From Neocallimastix lanati (nom. inval.) (taxonomy: Eukaryota > Neocallimastigomycota > Neocallimastigomycetes > Neocallimastigales > Neocallimastigaceae): a stretch of 64,000 nucleotides of DNA. The position numbers and the translations under genes were made by a program. The stretch's first letter is position 1. The number at the start of each line of letters is the position of its first letter. This document shows, one piece after another, positions 12,605 to 24,544 of the stretch. The notes beneath the pieces are model-generated. The model searched no databases. It was not told where the DNA came from and saw nothing but the letters and a program-made list of their open reading frames with translations. The DNA is taken from assembly GCA_016946835.1 (NCBI GenBank), contig JACVTC010000013.1, forward strand, positions 827,501-891,500, read 5' to 3'.

Positions 12605-12790
12605 TATAAATAAATTACTCTATTCAACCTATATTCTGCCACTACTCCACCACTACTCTAACCACTATTCTACCACTATTCTACCACTATTCTACTCTAC
12701 CTATACTTTACATTCTACTTATACAATCGATTATACATTCTACCCATATACCACATTTTTACTATATTCTATATATACTACTCATTACAT
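12605..12790. repeat. Strand-asymmetric CCACTATTCTA-type repeat
   Basis: Degenerate 11-12 bp units (ccactactc, ccactattctac, tctacctatac) give a C-bearing, G-free plus strand between the inverted satellite arms. No coding potential seen. Confidence 0.65.
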
Positions 12791-12904
12791 ATTTTTATAT
12801 AATGACTATTTTAAAAAATTTTAATTTTTTTCTAAAATTCCTATTATGAATGAGAATTTTTCTTTGATAGAAAATTATATATAATGGAATAATAGATAAT
12901 AAAA

Positions 12905-14660
12905 AAGAGTATTTATTAATAAATAATAATAAATAATTGAATAATTGAATAATAAATAATAAATAATAAATAATAAATAATAAATAATAAATAATAAATA
13001 ATAAATAATTGAATAATAAATAATAAATAATAAATAATAAATAATAAATAATAAATAATAAATAAATAATAAATAATAAATAATAAATAATAAATAATAA
13101 ATAATTGAATAATAAATAATTGAATAATAAATAATAAATAATAAATAATAAATAATTGAATAATAAATAATTGAATAATAAATAAATAATAAATAATAAA
13201 TAATAAATAATAAATAATAAATAACAAATAATAAATAATTAAATAAATAAATAATAAATAATAAATAATAAATAATAAATAATAAATAATAAATAATAAA
13301 TAATAAATAATAAATAATAAATAATAAATAATAAATAATAAATAATTGAATAATAAATAATAAATAATAAATAATAAATAATAAATAATAAATAATAAAT
13401 AATAAATAATAAATAATAAATAATTGAATAATAAATAATTGAATAATAAATAATAAATAATAAATAATAAATAATAAATAACAAATAATAAATAATTGAA
13501 TAATAAATAATAAATAATAAATAATAAATAATAAATAATAAATAATAAATAATTGAATAATAAATAATAAATAATAAAAAAGTATTTATTAATAAATAAT
13601 AAATAATAAATAATAAATAATAAATAATAAATAATAAATAATAAATAATAAATAATAAATAATAAATAATAAATAATAAATAATAAATAATAAATAATAA
13701 ATAATAAATAATAATAATAATAATAATTGAATAATAAATAATAAATAATAAATAATAAATAATAAATAATAAATAATAAATAATAAATAATAAATAATAA
13801 ATAATTGAATAATAAATAATAAATAATAAAAAAGTATTTATTAATAAATAATAAATAATAAATAATAAATAATAAATAATAAATAATAAATAATAAAAAA
13901 GTATTTATTAATAAATAATAAATAATAAATAATAAATAATAAATAATAAAAAAGTATTTATTAATAAATAATAAATAATAAATAATAAATAATAAATAAT
14001 AAAAAAGTATTTATTAATAAATAATAAATAATAAATAATAAAAAAGTGTATTTATTAATAAATAATAAATAATAAATAATTAAATAATTGAATAATAAAT
14101 AATAAAAAGAGTATTTATTAATAAATAATAAATAATAAATAATTAAATAATTGAATAATAAATAATAAAAAGAGTATTTATTAATAAATAATAAATAATA
14201 AATAATTGAATAATAAATAATAAATAATAAATAATAAATAATAAATAATAAATAATAAAAAGAGTATTTATTAATAAATAATAAATAATGGAATAATAAA
14301 AAGAGTATTTATTAATAAATAATAAATAATGGAATAATAAAAATAGTATTTATTAATAAATAATAAATAATAAATAATAAATAATAAATAATAAAAAAGA
14401 ATATTTATTAATAAATAATAAATAATAAATAATAAAAAGAGTATTTATTAATAAATAATAAATAATAAATAATAAATAATAAATAATAAATAATAAATAA
14501 TAAATAATAAATAATAAAAAGAGTATTTATTAATAAATAATAAATAATAAATAATAAAAAGAGTATTTATTAATAAATAATAAAGAATAAAGAATAAAGA
14601 ATATTTATTAATAAATAATAAATGTAATAATATTTATTAATAAATAATAGTATTATTTAA
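12905..14660 (+). repeat. Large A/T satellite with punctuating palindromic motif (right arm of pair A)
   Basis: About 1.75 kb of AATAAAT heptamers. In the second half they are punctuated at multiples of seven by 'aaaaagagtatttattaata'. The motif includes the perfect 16-bp palindrome tatttattaataaata. The two long minus-strand open frames (12916-13227, 13239-13484) are read-through of the heptamer and encode only LFIIYYL repeats, so they are not genes. Confidence 0.9.
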
Positions 14661-15175
14661 TAATTGAATAAATATGTAAATATGTAAATATGTAAATAGT
14701 AAAATAAAAATGGAAAAAAATAAAAATGAAATAAAAAATAAAAAAATAGGAATGTAAAATAAAAGTAATATATGATATCAATAGAATTAATATATTTGCG
14801 ATATATTGCACAATAGACTGGACTCTATAGACAAAATGAAAAAGAATTTATTGTAAAATTGAATTAAATTAAATGAAATGAAATGAAATGAAATGAAATG
14901 AAATGAAATTAAAATTTTGAAGCAAAATGAGATCATTTGAATTTTTTAAATTTTATAATTTTTTTTTTTAATTTTTATATTTTTTTTTGTAAATAGATTA
15001 AATTAAAAAATAAAAAAATAAAAAAAATTAAAAAAAATGAATGAAAAAAAAAAAAGACACTTGATGCAACTAATTTAATTAATGCTATTGTAGTACAAAT
15101 GAATATATTCGTACATAATTAAATTAAAATAAAAAGAGTCTGAGAAAGAAAGAAAAAGAATGATTTTAAATAATA
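14661..15175. other. Spacer between satellite blocks
   Basis: A/T-rich sequence with a (GAAAT)n run at 14870-14908. No gene seen. Confidence 0.7.
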
Positions 15176-15352
15176 AAAAAGAGTATTTATTAATAATTAA
15201 TAATTAATAATAATAATAAATAATAAATAATAAATAATAAAAAAGAGTATTTATTAATAAATATATAAATAATAATAATAATAAATAATAAATAATAAAT
15301 AATAAAAAAGAGTATTTATTAATTATTAATAATTAATAATAATAAATAATAA
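15176..15352 (+). repeat. Satellite block, forward orientation
   Basis: Three copies of 'aaaaaagagtatttattaat' separated by AAT/AAATAAT stretches, the same family as at 12.9-14.6 kb. Confidence 0.8.
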
Positions 15353-15650
15353 TAAAATTTATTATATCTCATATTAATTACATAAAATGTTATACAATAC
15401 ATTATCTAATCTATTGAATAAGTAATACAATTATTGGGTTCATTTAATTCTATTCATTATATTAATATCATTATATAATAGAACTTTATTATTTATTATT
15501 TTTGTTTTGTTTTTATATATGGTTTAAAAAATACAAAATTGTGCCGCTTTATGATATGTTTAATAAATATGTGGCTTTATTTATATTGTATATTTATTGT
15601 AAATTAATTGTAATATACTGTAAAAGAAAAAAATTTTTTTTATTGAATGT

Positions 15651-16842
15651 GGTCCAAAACGCCAATTTTTTTTGAAATTTTAATAAGCCATCTATTTATT
15701 TGTGGCTTTTAAAATATTATTATAACGCCATAAAATTTAATATAATTTTAAGTAAAAAAGAAATAAATGTATAAATAAATAAGTAAATAAATAAATAAAT
15801 AAAAATTAAAAAGGTCAATAAAAAATAAAATATTTTTATATAATTTTTTTTTTTAAAATGTTTATATACTTGATAAAATTTATGTAGTTTAAATAAATAT
15901 TCTCTAATTTTATTATTATAATTAATTTTATTAATAATTTGTTTAAATATTTTATTAATATTTTTTTTAAAATAAATAATCCTCTATTTTTATATTTTAT
16001 TATTAATATCAATATTATATTTTTATATTTTTATATTTTATTATTAATATTTATAATTAATTTTATTAATAATTGTTTAAATATTTTATTAATTTTTTTT
16101 TAAATAAATAAATCTATATAATTGTTTAAATATTTTATTAATTTTTTTTTTAAATAAATAAATCTATATAATTGTTTAAATATTTTATTAATTTATTTTT
16201 TAAATAAATAAATCTATATAATTGTTTAAATATTTTATTAATATTTTTTTTAAATAAGTAAATCTATATAATTGCTAAAGTATTTTATTAATAGTTGTTT
16301 AAATATTTTATTAATATTTTTTAAATAAATAAATCTATATAATTGTTAAAGTATTTTATTAATATTTTTTTTAAATAAATAAATCTATATAATTGTTAAA
16401 GTATTTTATTAATAGTTGTTTAAATATTTTATTAATATTTTTTTTTAAATAAATAAATCTATATAATTGTTAAAGTATTTTATTAATATTTTTTTTTAAA
16501 TAAATAAATCTATATAATTGTTAAAGTATTTTATTAATATTTTTTTTAAATAAATAAATCTATATAATTGCTAAAGTATTTTATTAATAGTTGTTTAAAT
16601 ATTTTATTAATATTTTTTTTTAAATAAATAAATCTATATAATTGTTTAAATATTTTATTTTTTTTTTTTGTAAAAAAAATATTTATTTTTATCTAACCAT
16701 TATAATTTATTTAATTATTCACTTAATAAATTTTAAGAAAAAAATTACAAATTAATAATACAACAAAATAGTATCATATAACTATTAATTTAAAAAGCCT
16801 CAAAATTTGATATATCACGTGAAAAAATTGGCGTTTTGGACC
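15651..16842. mobile_element. 1.2 kb element with 21-bp terminal inverted repeats
   Basis: The left end is ggtccaaaacgccaatttttt (15651-15671). Its exact reverse complement is at 16822-16842. The inside has no coding capacity; its core is a tandem array (separate entry). Short 'gtggctt' and 'aagcca' motifs lie near the ends. No clear target-site duplication is visible. It looks like a non-autonomous, MITE-like element of a DNA transposon; superfamily not assignable. Confidence 0.6.
16060..16660. repeat. Tandem array of ~50-bp units inside the inverted-repeat element
   Basis: About ten copies carry 'aataaatctatataattg' followed by 'tttaaatattttattaat' and a T-run. Spacing is exactly 50 bp for the first four copies; later copies alternate with longer units carrying an extra 'ttattaatagttgtttaaat' segment. 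Confidence 0.85.
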
Positions 16843-16918
16843 TCACCCTTTTTATTTTATTCGACTATTTTATTATTTATTTTAAAGTTCATTATTATAT
16901 GTCTACATTAATGTATCA

Positions 16919-16958
<40 letters not shown>

Positions 16959-17070
16959 TGTCCATCCCATTTTCAATTAATAATATTTAATAATATTTTC
17001 TATTTTTTTTTTAACTTGAATATATTTAAAAAGTAATTCATTTTATTTATCTTCTTTATTATTATTAGTG
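16843..17070. other. A/T spacer
   Basis: Poly-T of about 33 at 16920-16952. The short open frame here is T-run translation. Confidence 0.6.
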
Positions 17071-17079
17071 ATTAGTATT

Positions 17080-17311
17080 TCGAACACCTAACACATATAA
17101 GGTTTCCTTAAATCGATTTCGTGACTATCTCTTGAATTTACATGGGGCACTTTTCATCCTCCTAGGGTGTTTTCCCCTATAAATGAAGTTAGTGTTCGCT
17201 CATCGTGGAAAGTATTCCTATTACTCTATTATATATAATTACTAGTGCAGAGAGTATTTTATCTTTATCTAAAAGAGGATTAGTGTAGTTGTTCTTTCTT
17301 TAATGATGGTT

Positions 17312-17359
<48 letters not shown>

Positions 17360-17465
17360 AGTTCAAAGAAGCTCATTATATTGAGTAGAGGGGAATGTCT
17401 TTCATATTAATCTTTCTTAGAGAGAGGTCAGCGTCGAGGCCAAAAATGGTGGTGCAAAGAATCCA
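17080..17465. repeat. Dispersed repeat R1, copy 1
   Basis: A segment of ordinary complexity, interrupted by a poly-A run at 17314-17358. It shares collinear blocks with 57849-58140 (ataaggtttc, ttttcatcct, aaatgaagtt, attactagt, agagag, aggattagtgtag, gatggttca, agagaggtc) and partly with 43905-44030. Its class (SINE, MITE or decayed ORF) is unclear. Confidence 0.65.
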
Positions 17466-17576
17466 ATGAAAATCTAATTTGTTTAAAGGAGGTGAGACTA
17501 GAGGCCCTATTGTATTGTCATTTCCCTCTTGTTAATCTCAGTCTAAAAAAAAAAAAAAAAAAAAAAAAAACATTAA

Positions 17577-17800
17577 AATTTAATATATATTATTTCTAAT
17601 GATTTCCTAATGATCTTAAAAAAATACTTTTTTACTATATACAAATAAATTTTATTTTTATTATTTACAATTAAATCATAAACCATAAAAAATTTAATAT
17701 TATTTCTAATGATTTCCTAATGATCTTAAAAAAATACTTTTTTACTATATATAAATAAAATTTTTATTATTTACAATTAAATCATAAATCATAAAATAAC
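17577..17800. repeat. Tandem duplication, ~117-bp unit x 2
   Basis: 'tatttctaatgatttcctaa' through 'atttacaattaaatcataaa' occurs twice head to tail with few differences. Confidence 0.85.
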
Positions 17801-17869
17801 TTTTTTGTTTTCTCTTATCCTGGATAATTCATATTTCTTATAAATTTTTCAAGGTTTATTTTTTACCTC

Positions 17870-17900
<31 letters not shown>

Positions 17901-18084
17901 ATTTACAACATGGACTCTTTTAATAAAAATTATTAACTTTTTCTCTTTTACTTTAAAAGAAATATATATATATATAAATAAAATTAAAATTAATATAAAA
18001 ACAAAAAACATTTTGAATATTTCAATAATTATTTCAAAATTTTTTATTATAATATATATATATATATTTCAGTCAACATTTTTA

Positions 18085-18318
18085 TACCACTAATTTTTAT
18101 TTTTATTTTTATTTTTTAATTAAATTTTCAAATTATTTAAAAAAAAAAAAAAAAATTCAATATTAATACTATCATTAGTAACTAGGTTCATTAATTATTA
18201 ATTTATTTTAATTTTTATTTTTATTTTTTAATTAAATTTTCAAATTATTTAAAAAAAAAAAAAAAAAATTCAATATTAATACTATCATTAGTAACTAGGT
18301 TCATTAATTATTAATAGT
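18085..18318. repeat. Tandem duplication, ~115-bp unit x 2
   Basis: 'ttttttaattaaattttcaa' followed by poly-A and 'ctatcattagtaactaggtt' is repeated head to tail. The copies differ mainly in poly-A length. Confidence 0.85.
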
Positions 18319-18567
18319 AATATCATTATTCAAAAAATTCAATAACCCATGATCATTAACTTCAATAATAATAATGTTATACTCTTATATCTCGTTAAAG
18401 TTCACCCTGTACTTCAAAAAAAAAAAAAACTCTTTATGTTACTAATAATATTCAAGGTTTCATCTATCCTATCAGAAGAATCAACTCAAAGTGTAGGCTA
18501 GGCTACTCTTTAGACTCTTTTGGAAGAAGTAATAATATAATATCATTACTTTAGGAATTATCCTTTA

Positions 18568-18612
<45 letters not shown>

Positions 18613-18953
18613 TTTTCTCAATTCCATTATATAATATAAGACAAAGCTATTTTTTTTTGAACTCTTTTAATCTTTTAACTTTTAATATAATTTTTTTTTT
18701 AATATTTAATAGTAAAATGGTTTTACAAGTCATCCTAAAAAGTCCTTTAATTATTTTTTATTTTTTATTTTTTATTTTTTATTTTTTTTTTTTTTAATCT
18801 TTAGGATTTGAATAAATACTACAATTTTGCTTTAAAAAAAAAAAAAAAAAAAAATTAAAATTAAAATCTTTGGATATATGGTGAAAATAATGGATTAAAT
18901 AACTTTTTAGAGTGTGGAGCTTTTTTTTTTTATAATTTTTAATTATATATATT
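18319..18953. other. Intergenic segment with host copy of the transposon target sequence
   Basis: Mostly A/T with short islands (18350-18420, 18470-18530). At 18904-18920 it has 'ttttagagtgtggagc', an uninterrupted relative of the sequence split by the transposon that follows. Confidence 0.6.
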
Positions 18954-18963
18954 ACTTTTAGAG

Positions 18964-19181
18964 GGGGAGGAGCATTTCTAAAAATTTCATTTCGGAAAAT
19001 TTACATAAAAAGTTTCATTTCGAAAAATTTCATTTCGGAAAAGTGTCATTTCGCAAAATTTTTAATAAATAAATAAATTAATAATAAAATAAATAAATAT
19101 TATATATTATTTAAATAAATAACTAAATAAATAAAAATAAATAAATGAAACTATAATAAATAAATAAATTTTAAAATTAAA

Positions 19182-19215
<34 letters not shown>

Positions 19216-20224
19216 GATACATAATAAATATACATTATATAATAATAAATATTCATTAGAATTAACGCTTTAAAAAAATAAAATATTTTATCATATGTTT
19301 TAAACGTTTTATAATTTTTTAAAATATATATAAGAATTTTATATATATAAAAAAAATAAGTATTAATAATTTAAAAGATGTAAAGGATAATAATTTAAAA
19401 TATAACTATTAAAATTAAAAATAATTAAAAAATAATTATTATAAATATTAAAAAATAATATATAAATAATTAATTGATCATTTTACACCTTTTAAGTCCT
19501 TGCGCAGTATTTTAAAAAAATCTTAAATTACTAATAAATTTTTTTAATAAAAGAAATATTTATAAATAATTCAGTAAAAAAAAAAAAAAAAAGAAAAAAA
19601 GATGAGGACATCATAAAAAAGGGAGTTAAAAGTAGCACAAAGTTAGGATGATTTTAGATGGTATCAATTTTTTATTTTATATTTTTATTTTATATTTTAT
19701 ATTTATATTTTATATTTTATATTTTATATTTTATATTTTATATTTTATATTTTATATTTTATATTTTATATTTTATATTTTATATTTTATATTTTATATT
19801 TTATATTTTATATTTTATATTTTTTTTTATTTTTATTTTTTTTATATTTTATCTTTTTTTTTATTTTATTTTATATTTTTTATTTTATATTTTTTTTATT
19901 TTTTTTTTTTTTTATTTTTTATTTTTTATTTTTTATTTTATATTTTATATTTTTTATTTTTTTTTTATTTTATATTTTATATTTTATATTTTATATTTTA
20001 TATTTTATATTTTATAATTCTTTTTTTTTTTATTTTTTTATTATTTTATTTATTTATTTTATTATTTATTTATCTATTTATTAAAATTTTGCGAAATGAA
20101 ACTTTTCCGAAATGAAACTTTTCCGAAATGAAACTTTTGCGAAATGAACTTTTGCGAAATGACACAAAAAATTTTACGAAATGAAACTTTTCCGAAATGA
20201 AATTTTGCGAAATGACACACACCC
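18964..20224. mobile_element. 1.26 kb inverted-repeat transposon with subterminal TTTCATTTCGGAAAA repeats
   Basis: The left end (18964-19062) starts ggggaggagcatttc and holds several copies of 'tttcatttcggaaaa'. The right end (20083-20224) carries the reverse-complement motif 'ttttccgaaatgaaa' at least six times; read inward it starts gggtgtgtgtcatttc. The element is flanked by a perfect 10-bp direct repeat, acttttagag, at 18954-18963 and 20225-20234. A 9-10 bp duplication with long repetitive termini fits a Mutator-like element, but no transposase is present, so it would be non-autonomous. The interior is A/T microsatellite. Confidence 0.75.
19662..20015 (+). repeat. TTTTATA microsatellite inside the transposon
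   Basis: A nearly pure run of (ATATTTT)n then degenerate T-rich sequence. It yields 119- and 155-codon open frames of FYIL repeats that are artefacts of a 7-bp unit lacking stops. Confidence 0.9.
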
Positions 20225-20234
20225 ACTTTTAGAG

Positions 20235-20990
20235 TGTGGACCTTTTTTTTTTTTTTTAATTTAATACTTTTTTTAGGATGATCATTGATTTATTATTTCA
20301 ATACATTAATTTATGTTTATGAATCATATATCAATGTAAAACTTTTTTTTTTTTTAATTTAATGGGTTTCAAATTTAATTAAAAATGGTCATCTTAATAA
20401 ATAACTTTTTTTTTTTTTTTTTTTTATAAAATCGATTTCCATTTTTAAGAAAACTTTAAAATTATATATATATTTTAAAAATAATAAAAATAAAATAAAA
20501 AAAAAAAAAAAAAAAAAAAATTTAAAATTAAAATTAAACTTTTGAATTTTTAATAGATATTTAATCTTTTTATATTTTTTTTTATCTTTTTAATATCTTT
20601 TTATTTCATTTCTTTTAATCTCTCTTTTAATCTCTTTTTAATCTTTTTTAATCTTTTATTTTTTTTTTTTCTAATGAAGGCCTAATGCCATAAAAAAAAT
20701 AATAAAAAAAAAAAAAATAAAAAAAAAAAAAATAATATTCAAATGTATTCTTTGTTTGTTTTGTTAAATATTTTTTTTCTCTCTCTCTCTTTTTTTTTTT
20801 TTTTTTATTATATACTGAGTTGAATAAATGATATTCATAATAGAGAAAAAAAAAAAAAAAAATTAGGATAACGTGTATATAATATTAATAATAGAAGAAA
20901 TATATATATATATATAATATATATATATAATTGCTTTATAATAAAAAATTTTAAAATTTTAAAAATGAAGAATAAGGGTCCATCATACGA

Positions 20991-21024
<34 letters not shown>

Positions 21025-21271
21025 TTTATAGGTTATATATTAAATGGATGGAACCTCTGGAATGGAATGGAATGGAATGAATGAAGAAAAAAAAAAAAAA
21101 AAAAAAGAGAGAATAAAAATCATAAACGAAAAAAAAAGAAAAGAAAAGAAAAGAAAAGAAAAGAAAAACGAGAAAAGAAAAAATTTTTTTTTTTTTTTTT
21201 TTTTTTTCAAATTTTTAATTTCTTCTTGGTTTATAATTAATTCATTTTATTTACTATTAATTTTTAATAAT

Positions 21272-21312
<41 letters not shown>

Positions 21313-21503
21313 GATTACAAATTTTATGTTATATATATATATATATAGTTTATTTTTTTTTTTTTTTTTTTTTTTTTTAATTGTTCCTTTTATTTTATTT
21401 TATTTTATTTTACTACTATATATATATTTATTTATTATAAATTTCTTTTCATTTTTTTTTTTATAAACTATCCACTTTATTATTATTATTATTATTTTAT
21501 TTT
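20235..21503. other. Intergenic A/T-rich DNA downstream of the SET gene
   Basis: Poly-A and poly-T, with (GGAAT)n at 21055-21080 and (AAAAG)n at 21135-21170. The 140-codon open frame at 21044-21466 is built from these repeats and is rejected. Confidence 0.75.
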
Positions 21504-23108
21504 TTAAAGTTCTTCCTTAACTGATGCCTTCTTTTCTTCAGTATTTTCTTGATTTTGATCTTGTGATTGAGTTTTGAAGCTCTTTTCACCTTCGGCTTTT
21601 TCATTTTCTTCCTTAAGCTTCATGTATTCATCATATAACTTTTGAATTTCTTCCATTTCTACTTTATCCCATTTATCAATAATCTTTTCTGGCATACGTT
21701 TGGTCTTTTCTCTGTAGTTAACAGTAATTTCTTCGCCTCTGTTAATGAAACGATTACTTACGAAAAGAATATACCATTGATTATTGTAAGGAACATATTC
21801 AATTCTGGAATTATAATAAATGGAGTGATTAACAAAACGAAGAGCAGAACCTTCATGCTTAGCATTAACTCTTAATTCAATCATAGCTTCCTTCTTACGA
21901 TCTGGAATAGTGGAATAGTACCATTCATATTTCTTACCAGTCTTTTGAGGATCAGAAGTTTGAATAACCCCGGTGTAAACACCGAGAACTTCATGAGGTA
22001 AAATATCAACATTGGCAAAAAGACCGTAACCCTTTTTATCGTTAATCTTTTTAACAAAGAATCTTTCATCTTCCTTTAAACCTCTTTCAATAATTGGTTT
22101 GTAGTAGTCAGCTTTCTTTGCAATGTTTTCTGGCATTTCACGATCAATACGGAATTCCTTTAATAAATTTCTTTCATATTCACCAGCTGGATTGTAATCA
22201 GAAATTTTTTTAACATTGAGCTTCTCTAAGATTTCATCAACAGTGTAAATTTCACCACCCATAATTTCTTCTCTCATATCACCGATAACTTCAACATCTT
22301 CTTCTTCTTCTGGTGGAATTTCATTCTTTTCATTAGTATTTTCATCTGTCTTCTTGTTAACCTTTTCTTTGGCGATTGGAGCTTCATCGTCTTCATCATC
22401 ATTTTCTCTTTCTTCTGGTGGGAAATCACTAAATTTAATATTTTTGAAGAAGCCTATTCTATCAGGTTTTTCTTGTTCTTCCATATAGTTGTTGTAAATA
22501 TCAGTAATTTCAGCGGCAACTTTAACAGTATGTCTAATTAATTCTGGATCTTTAAGAGCTTCAATTAATACTTCATTTTGTTTAGTGTATGGAATGTACT
22601 ATATTATATAAAGAGAATAATTTTTATTTTATTTTATTTTTTTTTTTTTTTATGATTTATTTAGAATATTATATATATATATTATTATTATTTTTAAATA
22701 TAAATTAAATAATATATTGATATTAAACATAATATAAAAATAAACATAATATAAAAAATAAGTTATATTTTAAAATTTTGTATATATATATATTTATTTA
22801 TTTATTATTTTTTCTATTATTATTTTTATTATTATTTATTTTTTATTTTTTTTTTATTTTTTCTATTATTCAAATACCTTTTGAATATATAAATAACTCC
22901 AAACATATAATATTAAGAAAATACTACCGGCTTTAATGAAAATAGTAGTGAAAAGAGAACGTTCACCCTTTTTTGCACTAAATAATTTGGATTCTTGAGG
23001 AACTTCATTGTCCACATCTTTATCATTTTGTTCGGCTTTTTGTTTTTCTTTCTTTTCTTTTCTAGTTTCAGCCTTTGTTTTAAGAACTCTATTAGCGCCC
23101 TTTGCCAT
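21504..23108 (-). CDS. Membrane-anchored SET-domain protein, 2 exons
   Basis: Exon 1 is 23108-22878 (77 codons) and exon 2 is 22598-21504. The 279-bp intron is phase 0 (CAA AAG|gtattt ... atatag|TAC ATT), giving 441 aa. Residues 1-53 are basic and coiled-coil-like, and residues 54-74 form one transmembrane helix (TTIFIKAGSIFLILYVWSYL). An acidic stretch (about 140-185) precedes a SET domain at about 257-373. SET hallmarks seen are KGYGLFA, the knot motif RFVNHS (331-336) and GEEITVNY (365-372). The usual Cys after NHS and a post-SET Cys cluster are absent, so the substrate may be non-histone. The Lys/Glu-rich C-terminus has no retention signal I can name. Exon 1 alone has an open stop three codons past the donor, so it could be mistaken for a separate 80-aa gene. 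The join is supported by frame closure and by clear coding sequence immediately after the acceptor. Confidence 0.8.
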
Positions 23109-23532
23109 TTTTTTTTTTTTTAACTTTGAATCTATAATTATTTTTTAATTAACAATAATATTTTATTATTATTAGTATTTTTAATTTTATAAAGAAAAAA
23201 AAAAAAAAGACAATTCATATTTTATTTTCCAAAATCTCTATCCTAATACCAATAACAAAACATACTTCTATTAAAATATATATATATTTATATATATGCA
23301 TAATTTATTTATAACTTTTTTTTTTTACATTAATTCTTAAATAAAATATTTATTTATTTCATCTACAATGATTTTTTAGTATTATTACTATTTTTTTTTT
23401 TTTTTTTTGTTAACTTTTTTTTATAATATTTACAAAATCTAATAATTATTTTGTATTATTTATAATACAATACAAAATTCTCAAGTATAACTTTTATTTA
23501 TTAACAAACTTTCTATTAATTTTTTCGTAATA

Positions 23533-23572
<40 letters not shown>

Positions 23573-24544
23573 AAATAAAATAAAATTACTAATTGATTAA
23601 AAACGATAATCAATTCTAATTTCACTGTATTCATTCAATTTTCATAAAAATAAATGACATATATATAAACATATTTACTTTTTTATTTATATTATTTTCT
23701 TTAAAAGATAATTTTTATTTATTGAACTATTTTTAAAATTTAATTTAATTTAGTTTCTTTGTTTTCCTTGTTTTTTTATTTTTATTATTATTTTTTTTTT
23801 TAGTATTATTTTTTTATATATCTTTTATTTTTTTAATGCATTTATCTTAAAAAAAAAAAAAATAAATAAAAAATAAATAAGAAAATAATTAATAAAAAAT
23901 AATATGAAAAAGATTAAAAGGAAAAAGATTAGAAGAGAATTTGTCTTTTTATATATATATATTTTTTTTAATATTTTTTATATATAGTAATAAAAAAAAT
24001 AGATTTTATTATTATTAGAATTATTTAAATATAAAATATTTATATTAATAGACTAAAAAATAATATAAATAAATAAATAAATAAATAAATATATTAATTA
24101 TTATTATTTATTTATTTTTATTTATTTATTTATCTATTTAATTAGTTATTTATTCATTTATTTATGTTTTATATAGATCAATTTTATAATTATTAAAATT
24201 TTATAATCATAATACAAATTTTAACCTTTTTTTTTATTATTCATTTATTATATAAATATTAAATTAATAAATAAATGAATGTATGATTATTTAATTATAT
24301 AAATAATAATAATAATAATAAATAAATAAATAAATAAATAAATTCTTGTATATGTTTTATATATAAATAAAATTGAAACTTTAATAATGTTGTTTGATCC
24401 ATTTATTTTTATTAAAACATAAAAAATGACCCAATGGAAACTGGCCAACAACTACTCATTAATAATTAATAATAAATAATAATAAATAATAAATATTTTT
24501 ATATATTTTTATTATTAATAAAATTTATTATATTAAATTAAAAA

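Noticed and set aside
12916-13484. Open frames of 81 and 103 codons on the minus strand
   Set aside because: They are read-through of an AATAAAT heptamer satellite and encode only LFIIYYL repeats.
15651-16842. Target-site duplication for the 21-bp inverted-repeat element
   Set aside because: Flanks (ttgaatgt and tcaccctt) do not match at any usual length.
19648-20115. 155- and 119-codon FYIL-repeat open frames
   Set aside because: Produced by a stop-free ATATTTT microsatellite inside a transposon.
21044-21466. 140-codon frame starting MDGTSGMEWNG
   Set aside because: Built from GGAAT, AAAAG, poly-A and poly-T repeats with no coding composition.
22866-23108. Separate 80-residue tail-anchored protein gene
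   Set aside because: A GT donor three codons before the stop joins it in phase with clear coding sequence just after the acceptor at 22598; I treat it as exon 1 of the SET protein, though RNA data would settle it.
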